Shown piece by piece: positions 25,581 through 32,607 of a DNA stretch of 44,774 nucleotides (the stretch's first letter is position 1; the number at the start of each line of letters is the position of its first letter). A program made the position numbers and the translations under genes. This DNA is from a virus. The stretch lies in IMG/VR virus record IMGVR_UViG_3300034169_000012, positions 1-44,774 of that record. One strand, written 5' to 3'. Below the pieces are notes generated by a model that saw nothing but the letters and a program-made list of their open reading frames with translations, was not told where the DNA came from and made no database searches.

Positions 25581-25607
25581 CGACTCAGATCGCTGTATCT
25601 ATATGTG

Positions 25608-25616
25608 TTATCAACA
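25608..25616 (+). promoter_or_regulatory. DnaA-box-like site
   Basis: TTATCAACA differs from the consensus DnaA box TTATCCACA at one base. It lies in the AT-rich patch (25555-25640), between the 16-bp palindrome and the iteron cluster, which is a plausible origin layout. One imperfect box is weak evidence alone. Confidence 0.3.
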
Positions 25617-25744
25617 GGTTAAAAGGGTGTGTTACTACTATGCTTGACGTGGTAGTGTGTCACGCACAGCATGAAAAGGGGCCGATCCAGGCCCTCGACG
25701 TGGGCCGATGGGCATCTATTTGCGATACGGCTCGACCCTAACCC

Positions 25745-25804
25745 GCACCGCTCTTTTGACACCGCTCCGCACCGCTCCGGCTATAGCTCCGCACCGCTCC
25801 GGCT
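25745..25804. repeat. Iteron-like cluster, four copies of CACCGCTCY
   Basis: CACCGCTC(C/T) starts at 25746, 25760, 25770 and 25792; the last two are part of a longer identical unit GCACCGCTCCGGCT (25769-25782 and 25791-25804), 22 bp apart, which is two helical turns. Short direct repeats next to an AT-rich patch are typical of iteron-type replication origins and of arrays bound by an initiator or repressor. The binding protein could be the replication-initiator-like product at 35641-36072. Function is inferred. Confidence 0.55.
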
Positions 25805-26095
25805 GGCTGGTCCTTCTTAAGCTCTGGCCGACCCTCCGGCTGGACCTGATCTTCGAGCGCTGGCCGTCCTGGCCTGTTTTTCGGCTTCACTGCTCTAGCG
25901 GCTGGCTGTACAGTTTGGCCCTGCCTTATGGTATAGTTTGCTCTGCGGCTGTAACTCCATTCAACAACAGCGACTTGACTCAAGCTCCTGCCTGTAGACC
26001 AAAATGGCTTCGAGGCTGAAAACACCACAAGACGAACTATTTTCAAATATCTTTTCTCCCCTGGTGATATGGGGGGAATTGTGACCTCGGGGCAT

Positions 26096-26131
26096 TTGAC
26101 AGCGACAGGAGCTTGTCTCATTATGTGGGTG
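26096..26131 (+). promoter_or_regulatory. Predicted rightward sigma70 promoter for the structured RNA/early unit
   Basis: A consensus TTGACA (26096-26101), a spacer of exactly 17 bp, and CATTAT (26119-26124, four of six matches). The spacer holds GACA-N6-TGTC, a possible operator. The predicted start, near 26131, falls on the first base of a perfect 7-bp hairpin, as expected for a structured RNA. This is the best rightward promoter in the control region. Confidence 0.7.
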
Positions 26132-26830
26132 TCACCCGGTGGGTGACGGAAGGCGACCCGGGAGCGGGGCCTTGACGAGCCGGAAGCCCGGCGGCCACGG
26201 GGTCGAGGCGGAAGGCGACAATCGAACCTGAGCGAGAGGCCCGGCGATCCCCTCTGAAGAAGGGGCCGAGGGCCCAGGCTAATGACTCGGGGCGGCACCC
26301 GAGGCGACAAGGCATGGCCTGGGGGACGCGGGAGCGGATAGGCCCGGCAGTCTCGCAAAGGGTTCGTACATCCGGCAGAACTGACACACAGGGAAGGCGT
26401 GGCCGCCTCCGTTCAAGCTTAAAATGGGAGCGTTCTCCTGGCCTGGCGATGACCCAGGCTCGGCGGCGGAGCGAAGCCAGGCGCACCCCGAGACCAACCC
26501 ATGACCTAACGAGCCGCCGTCATCGGCGACTATGAGGCCCGGCAAATATGGGGGGATCGAGGGACGCGCCCGGAGGCTTGGGGCCAGAGCGTGACAGGCA
26601 AGGCTTACCCTGTGTCGTGCCGGGTGCTCGAGACCGCTCGGGCTTGGGGCCTGGAGGCCCTGATAGAGTGGCGGCTGTGCTATGGCGCTTAGCTCCCATG
26701 TAGGACGTTCCCGAATGGGGCGGCCGTGGGCGCGGTGACCGGGCCGCCGCTCTATCAAGACCCCCAGGGTCGAGGCCGGGCAACGGCTGGCAGTCTTAGC
26801 CCCTCGGGGCCAAGCGCTCAGGCCTAGCCC
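26131..26830 (+). ncRNA. Candidate large structured non-coding RNA (or very long structured leader), about 700 nt
   Basis: GC-rich sequence without a credible gene, starting at a predicted promoter. Helices that can be seen: GTCACCC-GGT-GGGTGAC (26131-26147); CGACCC/GGGTCG (26154/26200) enclosing GCCGG-AAGC-CCGGC; CTCGGG/CCCGAG (26286-26303); GCCTGG/CCAGGC (26441-26459); CGCCG-TCAT-CGGCG (26515-26528); GGGCC-TGGA-GGCCC (26647-26660); a 15-bp stem with one G-U pair between 26661-26675 and 26743-26757; GACCC-CCA-GGGTC (26759-26771); GCCG/CGGC (26775-26787). Internal repeats occur: CGGAAGGCGAC twice, CGGGAGCGG twice, GGCTTGGGGCC twice. No terminator is seen before the gene at 26865, so it may also be a leader. 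Size and setting recall GOLLD/ROOL-type phage RNAs, but I cannot match it to a known family. Confidence 0.55.
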
Positions 26831-26864
26831 TTCACCACTAACCCACAGAAAACATGGAGGAAAC

Positions 26865-27050
26865 ATGGTCAGCGTCACGTTCCACAAGGTCGTCAAGGTC
26901 GAGGCGGAGAAGATCGGCCGCCTCGGAACCGGGTCCTACGCCCGGAGGATCATCGCCAAGGACGAGACGGGCCGGACAGTCGAGCTTGTCCTGTTCTCCG
27001 ATGAAAAGGCCAAGCTGGCCATCGAGGCCGAGACGAAGGTCCGGTCCTGA
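26865..27050 (+). CDS. Small hypothetical protein, first early gene
   Basis: 61 aa, ATGGAGGAAAC before the ATG. Highly charged with beta-strand-like alternation (TFHKVVKVEAEKIG, GRTVELVLFSDEKAKLAIEA). No motif is recognised. It is the first gene after the candidate structured RNA and would be the first translated product of the early transcript. The shape is that of small early phage proteins that modulate host factors, but nothing specific can be stated. Confidence 0.75.
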   Translation: MVSVTFHKVVKVEAEKIGRLGTGSYARRIIAKDETGRTVELVLFSDEKAKLAIEAETKVRS

Positions 27051-27066
27051 TGGATTATCCTGCCTG

Positions 27067-27216
27067 ATGGACACCACGTCCGATCTGCTCTTTCTCCTGG
27101 TCCTAGTCGGCGGTCCGATCATCGTGTCCCTGGCCATCGTCGGCGGGGCCCTGATCCGGATCGCTGGCGAGTTCTTCGGCACCCGGCCCCGCCACGGGCG
27201 GCGGCCTCTGATCTAA
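27067..27216 (+). CDS. 49-aa single-helix membrane protein
   Basis: ATG at 27067, TAA at 27214-27216. Residues about 7-33 are strongly hydrophobic (LLFLLVLVGGPIIVSLAIVG), followed by a basic tail with several Arg. Its RBS is weak. The gene fills the gap between two well-supported genes and has the same codon bias. Small early membrane proteins of this kind sometimes block superinfection or lysis; nothing proves that here. Confidence 0.6.
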   Translation: MDTTSDLLFLLVLVGGPIIVSLAIVGGALIRIAGEFFGTRPRHGRRPLI

Positions 27217-27240
27217 CAGCGCTCAAGGAGGCGCGACAAC

Positions 27241-27669
27241 ATGAACACGACCACGAAGACGGCGGCTGGACTCCCGGACATGGCTTTCGCCATCCACCCG
27301 AGCGAACCCGGAACCCTGATCCGTGTCTACCGGGGCGAGAGCGGCTACTTCATCGAGGCCCGCTACAACGACCCCAAGCTGGCCAAGTCCGTCATGGAAG
27401 GAGTCAACGGGCCGAGCATGACCAGGGGCCAGGTCGAGGCGATGCTGGCGGGCTCCATGTTCGGATGGTCCTGCCCGGCGTCCGACCCCGAAAGCTACAT
27501 GGAAGACGGCACCATGAAGCCCCGCCGGGAGTACGACATCGCCTTCCAGGGCAGGGTCAAGGCTATCGGCTACTCGCACCACCAGGCGTGCGCGAAGGCG
27601 GCCGAGAACATGGCCAAGGTCGGAGTCGAGGCCGTCCGGTGGGGCGGATCAATCGGGAAGGAGATATAA
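27241..27669 (+). CDS. Hypothetical early protein
   Basis: 142 aa, strong AAGGAGGCGCGACAAC before the ATG. Mixed alpha/beta composition: an N-terminal segment with IHPSEPGTLIRVYRGESGYF, a central region with MTRGQVEAMLAGSMFGW, and a C-terminal helix with HHQACAKAAENMAKVG. The 'Ytkt.....yy.ar...gw' type of fold is seen in several phage proteins of unknown function. Followed after 4 nt by the next gene, so co-translated. Confidence 0.75.
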   Translation: MNTTTKTAAGLPDMAFAIHPSEPGTLIRVYRGESGYFIEARYNDPKLAKSVMEGVNGPSMTRGQVEAMLAGSMFGWSCPASDPESYMEDGTMKPRREYDIAFQGRVKAIGYSHHQACAKAAENMAKVGVEAVRWGGSIGKEI

Positions 27670-27673
27670 CAAC

Positions 27674-28123
27674 ATGTTCGACCTTCAGACCATCAACCGC
27701 ATGAACAGCGCGGGGGGCCTCAGCAAGGCCGAGGTCAAGGCCCGCTTCCTCGGGAGCGTCAAGGTCACCAGGGCGGCCAATAATTCCTGGTGCGTGGACT
27801 CTCCCGAGCCCGAGACGGATCGCGTCTATATCCACATGAAAACCGAAGTCGTCCACATCTACCACGACGGCTCCGTCTCCCTCGACAGCGGCACCTGGCG
27901 GACAGTCACGACCAAGGACAGGATCAACCGCTTCCAGGGCGTGTGCTCGGTTTACTCCGAGCGCGGGCGCTGGATCGTCTGCGTCCTCGAGACGGGCAAG
28001 CGGTTCCGCTTCGACGACGGGATGCTGATCCTTCCGGACGGCTCGGTCGAGGACGGGGTCGGTCGGCCCATGGACGCGCTCCCCGAGAAGCGCACCCGCA
28101 AGGTCAAGGAGGTCCAGTCATGA
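27674..28123 (+). CDS. Conserved phage hypothetical (TTKDRINRF family)
   Basis: 149 aa. The core [24 protein letters not shown] is one I know from many unrelated phages, where it lies in small early proteins of unknown function: a 'fh.dG.i.LnsGGWrT.TTkdRiNr' beta-meander. The C-terminal part is basic. Its stop TGA overlaps the next ATG. No activity is known for the family, so I give none. Confidence 0.8.
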   Translation: MFDLQTINRMNSAGGLSKAEVKARFLGSVKVTRAANNSWCVDSPEPETDRVYIHMKTEVVHIYHDGSVSLDSGTWRTVTTKDRINRFQGVCSVYSERGRWIVCVLETGKRFRFDDGMLILPDGSVEDGVGRPMDALPEKRTRKVKEVQS

Positions 28124-28452
28124 GCACCAAGTACCTGCTCGTTATCTGGAACGATCTGGAGATCGAGAAGCTCGGGCCCTACTCCTGCGAGCCGGAGCGC
28201 TCGAAGGCGGCCCGGGCCGTCCGGGCCGAGGAGGGCGACGAGCACGGCATCCACTGGCTCGACGTTCACGAGGACGGCATCGAGGTCGGAGACTACCCCG
28301 GCGGGTTCTTCGACGATCCCCAGGGAGAGATCGACTCGGCCCAGGCGGCCCTGCTCAAAGCGGCGAAGGAGATCAGGGACGGCTGGACGAAGAACCTGAC
28401 CGAGCCCATGGCTCGACTGAACGCGGCCATCGAGGCCGTCGAGGAGAAGTGA
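28120..28452 (+). CDS. Conserved phage hypothetical, acidic
   Basis: 110 aa; ATG overlaps the previous TGA (ATGA). It begins [20 protein letters not shown] and continues with [24 protein letters not shown], a pattern (LLIWND...GPF...HGIF.LDV....V..YSGGF) that recurs in small early phage proteins. The C-terminal third is a helical, Ala-rich tail. The function is unknown. The acidity could suit a DNA-mimic or protein inhibitor, which is speculative. Confidence 0.75.
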   Translation: MSTKYLLVIWNDLEIEKLGPYSCEPERSKAARAVRAEEGDEHGIHWLDVHEDGIEVGDYPGGFFDDPQGEIDSAQAALLKAAKEIRDGWTKNLTEPMARLNAAIEAVEEK

Positions 28453-28454
28453 CC

Positions 28455-28769
28455 ATGAACATCAACACCATCAACGCCGGAGACAGGCTGGCCCTGCTGG
28501 TCACCGGGCAGGTCGTCGAGGTCGTGGCTGTCGACTACTGCACCGGGAGGCTGAAGGTGAAGCGCCTCGATGACGGCGAGGTAAAGTGGGTCGACGAGCT
28601 CGAAGTGGAGGCCGTCGACACAAAAAAGTACAAGATCGTCCGGGCGTGGCGCTCCGGGCGGAGACAGATCATCAGGCGGCGCCTGACCCTGGCGGAAGCC
28701 CGGGCCTGGTGCAAGCGCCCGGACACCCGCAAAGCGGGCGTTTGGTTCGACGGGTACGAGGAGGAATAA
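28455..28769 (+). CDS. Conserved phage hypothetical (GVWFDGYEE ending)
   Basis: 104 aa from the ATG at 28455 with GAGGAGAAGTGACC before it; a GTG at 28449 is possible. Residues about 10-55 look like an SH3/KOW-like small barrel ([20 protein letters not shown]), and the C-terminal half contains [28 protein letters not shown] and [10 protein letters not shown]. That second part is a widespread small phage family of unknown function that usually stands alone, so this looks like a fusion of two small modules. Confidence 0.75.
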   Translation: MNINTINAGDRLALLVTGQVVEVVAVDYCTGRLKVKRLDDGEVKWVDELEVEAVDTKKYKIVRAWRSGRRQIIRRRLTLAEARAWCKRPDTRKAGVWFDGYEEE

Positions 28770-28773
28770 TTCC

Positions 28774-29013
28774 ATGTTGATCTACGGAAAAAAGGTGACG
28801 TTCCCCGGGGGGTGGACCAAGCCCATCGAGGCCGGGGTCCTGGACCCCATCCCGTATTCGGTCGTGTACTTTTTCATCTACCCGGAGGTCTTCGCCGGGT
28901 TCATGCTCAAGAAGGACGCGATAGAATACGCCGAGGCGAGACGGGCGGCGCAACCGCTCGATCCCGGCACCTGGTCCATCATCCAGACGGACGACGAATT
29001 ACATTACGACTGA
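28774..29013 (+). CDS. Hypothetical early protein
   Basis: 79 aa, GAGGAGGAATAATTCC upstream of the ATG. Aromatic-rich central segment (YSVVYFFIYPEVFAGFMLKK) followed by a helix (KKDAIEYAEARRAA) and an acidic end. The aromatic stretch is too polar and Pro-broken for a clear membrane helix. No family recognised. Confidence 0.7.
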   Translation: MLIYGKKVTFPGGWTKPIEAGVLDPIPYSVVYFFIYPEVFAGFMLKKDAIEYAEARRAAQPLDPGTWSIIQTDDELHYD

Positions 29014-29032
29014 GCTTAGGAGGCTCAACATC

Positions 29033-29221
29033 ATGAAAAAACAGACACCCCATCACACCGTCCTGGCCACGGGCGGCCGGGTGGCCAGCCGCAAGGGCGT
29101 CCGGCCCCACATGAAAATCACGTCCAGGTGCTCGGCGGCCACGGCCACCCCGGCCATCACCCCCGCCTGGATGAGGCGGACACGCCCGAAGGGCTCGACC
29201 CTGAACCTGATGGTGGCCTAA
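29033..29221 (+). CDS. Small basic hypothetical protein
   Basis: 62 aa, preceded by TTAGGAGGCTCAACATC, a strong RBS. Very basic (many Arg, Lys, His) and rich in Thr/Ala with little acidic content; probably disordered or nucleic-acid binding. It lies 1 base before the next GTG start. The good RBS is the main reason to accept it, since composition alone would not. Confidence 0.6.
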   Translation: MKKQTPHHTVLATGGRVASRKGVRPHMKITSRCSAATATPAITPAWMRRTRPKGSTLNLMVA

Positions 29222-29222
29222 C

Positions 29223-29567
29223 GTGGCCGGCCAAATACGGATCATCGACGTGAAGATCGAGGTGCGGCAACCCCCGTTCGCCAGCTTTCTCATTCCTGTC
29301 CCGGTTGTGGCGGTGGATAAAGGCACGCTGGAAGTCGTTGCTCGCTTCGATATTCAGGTGACACCGGAGCCCGGGTACGACAAACCCGTATGGCTCGATG
29401 TTATCAACGCCTCCGGCGGGTACGAGTTCAGCGTCAACCCCATCCCCGTGGGCGGCGGGGCCTCGCTCCTGACGATCCACTGCGAGGGCTTCCAGGTCGG
29501 AGACTCCTGGCTGTCCGTGGCGGCGATGGAAGACCAGCCCGTCCTCGGGGAGGAGGGCGATGCCTGA
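29223..29567 (+). CDS. Hypothetical beta-rich protein
   Basis: 114 aa, GTG start 1 base after the previous stop, so translation probably depends on coupling. Nearly all beta-strand by pattern (IRIIDVKIEVRQPPFASFLI, PVVAVDKGTLEVVARFDIQV), with Pro/Gly turns, suggesting an immunoglobulin-like or small beta-sandwich domain. Its end overlaps the LuxR-type regulator gene by 8 nt. Function is unknown. Confidence 0.65.
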   Translation: MAGQIRIIDVKIEVRQPPFASFLIPVPVVAVDKGTLEVVARFDIQVTPEPGYDKPVWLDVINASGGYEFSVNPIPVGGGASLLTIHCEGFQVGDSWLSVAAMEDQPVLGEEGDA

Positions 29568-29865
29568 GACAATCGAGACCATGCGGCAAGCCCTGGTGTC
29601 TGGAGTAGCCAGCACCAGGGCCTCCCTGCCCGGGCATGAGGGGAACAGAACCTGCTCGACGCTCTCGCCGAGAGAGGTCGAAGTCCTCGAGCTAGTAGGG
29701 CTTGGCCTCAGCAACGCCGAGATCGCTGACTGCCTGTTCATCTCACCGCTCACGGCCAGGGTATATCTCAAGCGGCTCCACGATAAATGCGGAGTCGAAG
29801 GGCGGGCCAGACTCGCCGTGGTATCATCAATCATTTTCCAAGGAGGAAAATCATGTACGGACTGA
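29560..29865 (+). CDS. LuxR/GerE-type HTH DNA-binding protein without sensor domain
   Basis: 101 aa. Residues 35-90 form a complete LuxR C-terminal HTH: LSPREVEVLELVGLGLSNAE, IADCLFISPLTARVYLKRLH, and a final helix with GVEGRARLAVV. Family features (S-x-R-E-x-x-V-L, G-x-S-N-x-E-I-A, T-x-x-x-Y/H-L) are present. The first 34 residues are too short for an autoinducer or receiver domain, so this is a stand-alone DNA-binding module like GerE. It overlaps both neighbours, so it belongs to the early run. Likely role: transcription control of phage or host promoters. Confidence 0.88.
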   Translation: MPETIETMRQALVSGVASTRASLPGHEGNRTCSTLSPREVEVLELVGLGLSNAEIADCLFISPLTARVYLKRLHDKCGVEGRARLAVVSSIIFQGGKSCTD

Positions 29866-30104
29866 CGACCATCATGCAGATCAACGCGGCCCGGGCCGGG
29901 GCCGAGGCCAAGGCCAAGCGCGACCTCGCGCCGCCGCCCGTGCCCAGGGCACAGAGAAAGCTGGCCTGGTTCTCGGACAGGGCGCTCGTGAAGCTGGCGG
30001 CAGAGATCCAGGGCGGGAGCGTAGCCGACCTCCTGGCCGCCGTCGAGCGGGAGATCGACTACCGCAAGCGCGAGGACCGGATCATCAAGGCCATCAACAA
30101 GTAG
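29853..30104 (+). CDS. Hypothetical helical protein
   Basis: 83 aa from the ATG at 29853, which has CCAAGGAGGAAAATC directly upstream; a longer frame to 29787 lacks a site. It overlaps the end of the LuxR-type gene by 13 nt. Helical and basic at the N-terminus (INAARAGAEAKAKRDL), Pro-rich hinge, then helices (SVADLLAAVEREIDYRKRED). No family recognised. Confidence 0.7.
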   Translation: MYGLTTIMQINAARAGAEAKAKRDLAPPPVPRAQRKLAWFSDRALVKLAAEIQGGSVADLLAAVEREIDYRKREDRIIKAINK

Positions 30105-30141
30105 GGTACGAGACCACCTCAGACACGAAGAAAGGAACATC

Positions 30142-30750
30142 ATGGACACGCCACTCGAAACCATCGCCGGAACGAAGGGCCTCCTGGCCCACATCTATCA
30201 GCAAGACGACCCGAGCGACCCGCGCGAGGAAAGCAACCTCGGCCTCATGGTCTGCTTCCACCATCGCTACAGGCTCGGCGATCCCACCACCCTCAACAGC
30301 AACAGCTTCTCTGGCTTCGCCGCCCTCGAGGAGCACCTGGTCCAGGACGAGGACGCGGTGGTCATCCTGCCGCTGTTCCTCTACGACCACGGCGGCCAGG
30401 CGATCAGCACGCAGAGCTGGCTCGGCCGCGCACCACACGCCGGGTGGGACAGCGGACAGGTCGGCTTCATCTACGTCACGCGCGACGCCCTGCTCCGGGA
30501 GTACGGCGGAAAGCGCGTCACCCTCGGCATGAAGGAGCGGGCCCGGAAGGTTCTGCTCTCGGAGGTCGAGACCTACGACCAGTACCTGCACGGAGACGTG
30601 TACGGGTACAGCATCGTCCGCAAGAACACCTGCCCGACGTGCGAGCACACCGAGGAGGAATCGCTCGACTCCTGCTGGGGGTACTACGGGATCAAGAACG
30701 TGCGCGAGGCCGCCATGTCCATGCTCGAGTGCCTCGAGAAGGAGGACTGA
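30142..30750 (+). CDS. Conserved phage hypothetical (GQVGFIYV family)
   Basis: 202 aa. The core YDHGGQAISTQSW, WDSGQVGFIYVTRDALLREY and VETYDQYLHGDVYGYSI is a pattern I know from early genes of many phages of both Gram-positive and Gram-negative hosts; the family has no established function as far as I know. Two cysteines near the end (CPTCEH) and a C-terminal helix follow. Starts from ATG with GAAAGGAACATC upstream. Confidence 0.8.
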   Translation: MDTPLETIAGTKGLLAHIYQQDDPSDPREESNLGLMVCFHHRYRLGDPTTLNSNSFSGFAALEEHLVQDEDAVVILPLFLYDHGGQAISTQSWLGRAPHAGWDSGQVGFIYVTRDALLREYGGKRVTLGMKERARKVLLSEVETYDQYLHGDVYGYSIVRKNTCPTCEHTEEESLDSCWGYYGIKNVREAAMSMLECLEKED

Positions 30751-30751
30751 C

Positions 30752-30850
30752 ATGACGATCCTCAAGATCATCCTGGCCTGGGCCTGGCTTGCCGGCATCG
30801 TCGTCCTCGGACTTCGGGCCGCGGGCTACAACGACGAAAGCAAGGGATGA
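30752..30850 (+). CDS. 32-aa single-helix membrane peptide
   Basis: ATG at 30752 with GAAGGAGGACTGAC upstream; stop TGA at 30848-30850 overlaps the next ATG. Residues 3-22 are hydrophobic (ILKIILAWAWLAGIVVLGLR) and the tail is polar. The strong RBS and exact coupling to both neighbours argue for a real gene despite its size. Role unknown. Confidence 0.65.
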   Translation: MTILKIILAWAWLAGIVVLGLRAAGYNDESKG

Positions 30851-31347
30851 TGACCACCACACCCGAGCGGTTGGCTGAGTTGCGGGACATCGTGAAGGAC
30901 ATGGGCGAGGTTTGGGCGACCAATGCCTTTTATAGCCATGTGCCTGAAACAGCCGCCGACCTCCTCTCCGTCCTAGACGACTACGCGAGTGCAGTAGCAG
31001 AGCGCGACCTGTTCAGTCGCTATTGTGCTGAGTTCAAGGCCCGCGCCGAGGCGCTCAAGGAATCTGCCACGGCTCTCTACGTGGCCGGGGTGTGGACGAC
31101 CACCGGCGTTCCGGGGGACCAGCAAGCGAAAATGTGGGAGAGGTTGCGGGACGCCATCGGCCTGCCGGTCGGAACGGCGACGAAGGCCGGGGTTGCCGCA
31201 CTCGACGAACACGCCGCGCTGAAAGACGCGCTTGGTCAGCACAAGGGGGCGCTCGAAACGACCTTGGCCTCATACCAGGCGCTGAGGGAGGAGAACGCCG
31301 CGCTCAAGGCCGAGGTGGATACTTGGCGCGAAAAGAAGGGAGCCTGA
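30847..31347 (+). CDS. Coiled-coil hypothetical protein
   Basis: 166 aa; starts at an ATGATG that overlaps the previous stop. Helical throughout, with a C-terminal coiled-coil (ALETTLASYQALREENAALK). The 'SALAEVVALRAALAEAE'-type organisation is common in small phage early proteins. Its codon use is slightly less GC-biased than its neighbours (for example CCTTTTATAGCC in the first third), which may point to recent acquisition. No function can be given. Confidence 0.65.
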   Translation: MMTTTPERLAELRDIVKDMGEVWATNAFYSHVPETAADLLSVLDDYASAVAERDLFSRYCAEFKARAEALKESATALYVAGVWTTTGVPGDQQAKMWERLRDAIGLPVGTATKAGVAALDEHAALKDALGQHKGALETTLASYQALREENAALKAEVDTWREKKGA

Positions 31348-31348
31348 C

Positions 31349-31546
31349 ATGACCACCAGGCAAATCCTCGAGATCGACGAGAGCGGCCGGGCCATGCCCG
31401 ACTTCGTGATGGGCGGGCAGGGCTACATCCTGCGGACACGCCCGAGACTTTCGGTCCACCACCCGGATCGGTGCCTCTCCTACAGCAACGAGCCGACCCC
31501 GTGGGAGCACGTGACTTACTCCAGGGTCAAGCCGAGGGTCCGGTGA
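31349..31546 (+). CDS. Small hypothetical protein
   Basis: 65 aa, GAAGGGAGCCTGAC before the ATG. Polar and basic with several His and Tyr (LSVHHPDRCLSYSNEPTPW). Its TGA overlaps the next GTG start (GTGA). No motif recognised. Confidence 0.6.
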   Translation: MTTRQILEIDESGRAMPDFVMGGQGYILRTRPRLSVHHPDRCLSYSNEPTPWEHVTYSRVKPRVR

Positions 31547-31776
31547 GGACGCCCAAGCACGTGCCCGGAACCATCATCCAGGACATCCCGCTCGTGCTGT
31601 CCGCCGTCCTGACTGCTCAGGTGCGGACAGCCACGGGTGCAGACACGTCGAAGATCATGAGCTCGCTGGCCCAGGAGATCTTCACCAGGCTCCAGCAGAT
31701 CCCGTGCATCGTAGACGTGCAAGCCGTCAACCTGATAGAACGCGAGGTCCCGATGGCCTCGAAGGAGACACACTGA
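31543..31776 (+). CDS. Small hypothetical protein
   Basis: 77 aa with a GTG start at 31543 that overlaps the previous TGA. Alternating strand and helix (IIQDIPLVLSAVLTAQVRTA, IMSSLAQEIFTRLQQIPCIV), giving a compact alpha/beta look. Its TGA overlaps the next ATG (TGATG). No family recognised. Confidence 0.65.
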   Translation: MRTPKHVPGTIIQDIPLVLSAVLTAQVRTATGADTSKIMSSLAQEIFTRLQQIPCIVDVQAVNLIEREVPMASKETH

Positions 31777-31964
31777 TGGACAAAGTTATCTGCCCGCACT
31801 GCGGGTACAAGTACAACGGGCTCGACGCGGCCTTCATGAAGAACCTCGGCCAGACATGGGGCGACTCGTTCGAGGAGACCTGTGTCGAGTGCGGCAAGGC
31901 GTTCATCGTCACGCTCAAGATCAAGGCCACCTACGAAACAAAGAAGCCGGAGCTTCCGTCATGA
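31776..31964 (+). CDS. Small zinc-ribbon protein
   Basis: 62 aa. Two CxxC knuckles, Cys6-x2-Cys9 (ICPHCGY) and Cys36-x2-Cys39 (CVECGKAF), about 27 residues apart: a typical zinc ribbon. Such small proteins in early phage operons often bind RNA polymerase or nucleic acid. Coupled on both sides through TGATG and ATGA overlaps. Confidence 0.75.
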   Translation: MDKVICPHCGYKYNGLDAAFMKNLGQTWGDSFEETCVECGKAFIVTLKIKATYETKKPELPS

Positions 31965-32266
31965 GGTGCCGAGTCATTGGGAAGCGCGGGGGCATCAGGT
32001 TCGACGTCGTGTCCTGTGTCACCTGCATCAGCTGGCCGGGGTGCTCGAGCGCTTCGGCCCTCACCCTCAGCTACGGGTGCCGGGACTGGGTCGACTTCGA
32101 GGACGGGAGCCGCATCGCTCCGGACGTGCCGGCCCCGGCCGAGATCACGATTGAGGGAGCAGACTCGCCGGCGGACATCGTGGCCAAGGACGCGGCGGCC
32201 AAGGTCGACCACATCCGAGAGGCGCTGGTCGACATGCTACCTCCGGACAAGGAGAAGAAATCATGA
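31961..32266 (+). CDS. Hypothetical protein with N-terminal cysteines
   Basis: 101 aa; ATG overlaps the previous TGA, and its own TGA overlaps the next ATG. Four cysteines lie in the first 45 residues (RCRVIGK, SCVTCISWPGC, YGCRDW), which could bind a metal together. The second half is acidic and helical (VDHIREALVDMLPPDKEKK). No family recognised. Confidence 0.65.
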   Translation: MRCRVIGKRGGIRFDVVSCVTCISWPGCSSASALTLSYGCRDWVDFEDGSRIAPDVPAPAEITIEGADSPADIVAKDAAAKVDHIREALVDMLPPDKEKKS

Positions 32267-32574
32267 GGCACCACGAAGCACCGAACCCGCTACGCCGAGG
32301 GGCCGGCGAGGCCGAGGCATCAGAGGTCGAGTTCACAAACAGCAAGCACAGCGCAGACGTGAAGTACGACGTGCACCGGGCCCTCGCCAAGCTCCCGGTG
32401 GTCAACCGCCGGATCATCGTGCTCCGATACTTCGAGGAGATGACGTTCAAAGAGGCCGGCGAGATCATGGGGATCAGCGACGAGGCGGCCCGCCGCCTGT
32501 TCGTGACGTCGGCCAGGGCCCTGAAGGCCGAGCTGGAGAGGGCCGGGCACGGGAAATCATCCATCACTCCTTGA
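32263..32574 (+). CDS. Sigma factor region 4-like HTH protein
   Basis: 103 aa. Residues 36-92 fit sigma-70 region 4: VHRALAKLPVVNRRIIVLRY, then FEEMTFKEAGEIMGISDEAA as the HTH, and RRLFVTSARALKAELE as the last helix. Region 2 is missing, so it cannot act as a full sigma factor. It may be an anti-sigma or polymerase-binding protein, or a transcription activator such as the small sigma-4-like proteins of phages. The stop codon lies inside the -35 box of the next promoter. Confidence 0.8.
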   Translation: MRHHEAPNPLRRGAGEAEASEVEFTNSKHSADVKYDVHRALAKLPVVNRRIIVLRYFEEMTFKEAGEIMGISDEAARRLFVTSARALKAELERAGHGKSSITP

Positions 32575-32599
32575 CATTCCGTGATACTCCTGCTACACT
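32571..32599 (+). promoter_or_regulatory. Internal promoter giving a nearly leaderless mRNA for the Cro-like gene
   Basis: TTGACA (32571-32576), a 17-bp spacer, TACACT (32594-32599, four of six matches). The predicted start, about 32605, is only 2-3 nt before the ATG at 32608, so the mRNA would be almost leaderless, as for the lambda cI gene from its maintenance promoter. The spacer contains CCGTGATA (32579-32586), also found at the late promoter. Confidence 0.65.
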
Positions 32600-32607
32600 G
32601 GGGGAAC

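Larger units (their letters stand above)
24967..26095. other. Left part of the divergent control region, no credible gene
   Basis: About 1.1 kb with no open frame that has both an RBS and the codon bias of the neighbours; frames open by chance occur on both strands. It holds inverted repeats: 25067-25142, 25338-25349 (AAGGGATCCCTT), 25347-25361 (CTTGCAT-A-ATGCAAG), 25374-25388, and 25453-25468 (CGGGAC-GGGA-GTCCCG). It also holds an AT-rich patch at 25555-25640 and the iteron cluster at 25745-25804. The dense hairpins between 25.06 and 25.5 kb suggest a structured RNA or protein-binding DNA. Replication origin and regulatory functions are likely for the region as a whole. Confidence 0.6.

Noticed and set aside
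25745-25804. CRISPR array
   Set aside because: Repeats are only 9-14 bp, unevenly spaced by 10-22 bp, with no 25-40-bp repeat/spacer pattern. Better read as iterons.
26215-26235. Minus-strand GGTTCGATT resembling a tRNA T-loop
   Set aside because: The flanking bases do not form a T-stem and no acceptor or anticodon arm fits. No tRNA is called in the window.
25085-26896. Open frames in the control region (25085-25489, 25111-25446, 25738-26358, 26121-26486, 26279-26896 minus; 25708-26019, 26314-26535 plus)
   Set aside because: They overlap each other in several frames, lack RBS and GC3 bias, and cross palindromes and hairpins. The region behaves as non-coding.
29157-30194. 345-codon minus-strand open frame
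   Set aside because: Lies opposite five coupled early genes including the clear LuxR-type HTH; no RBS or domain.
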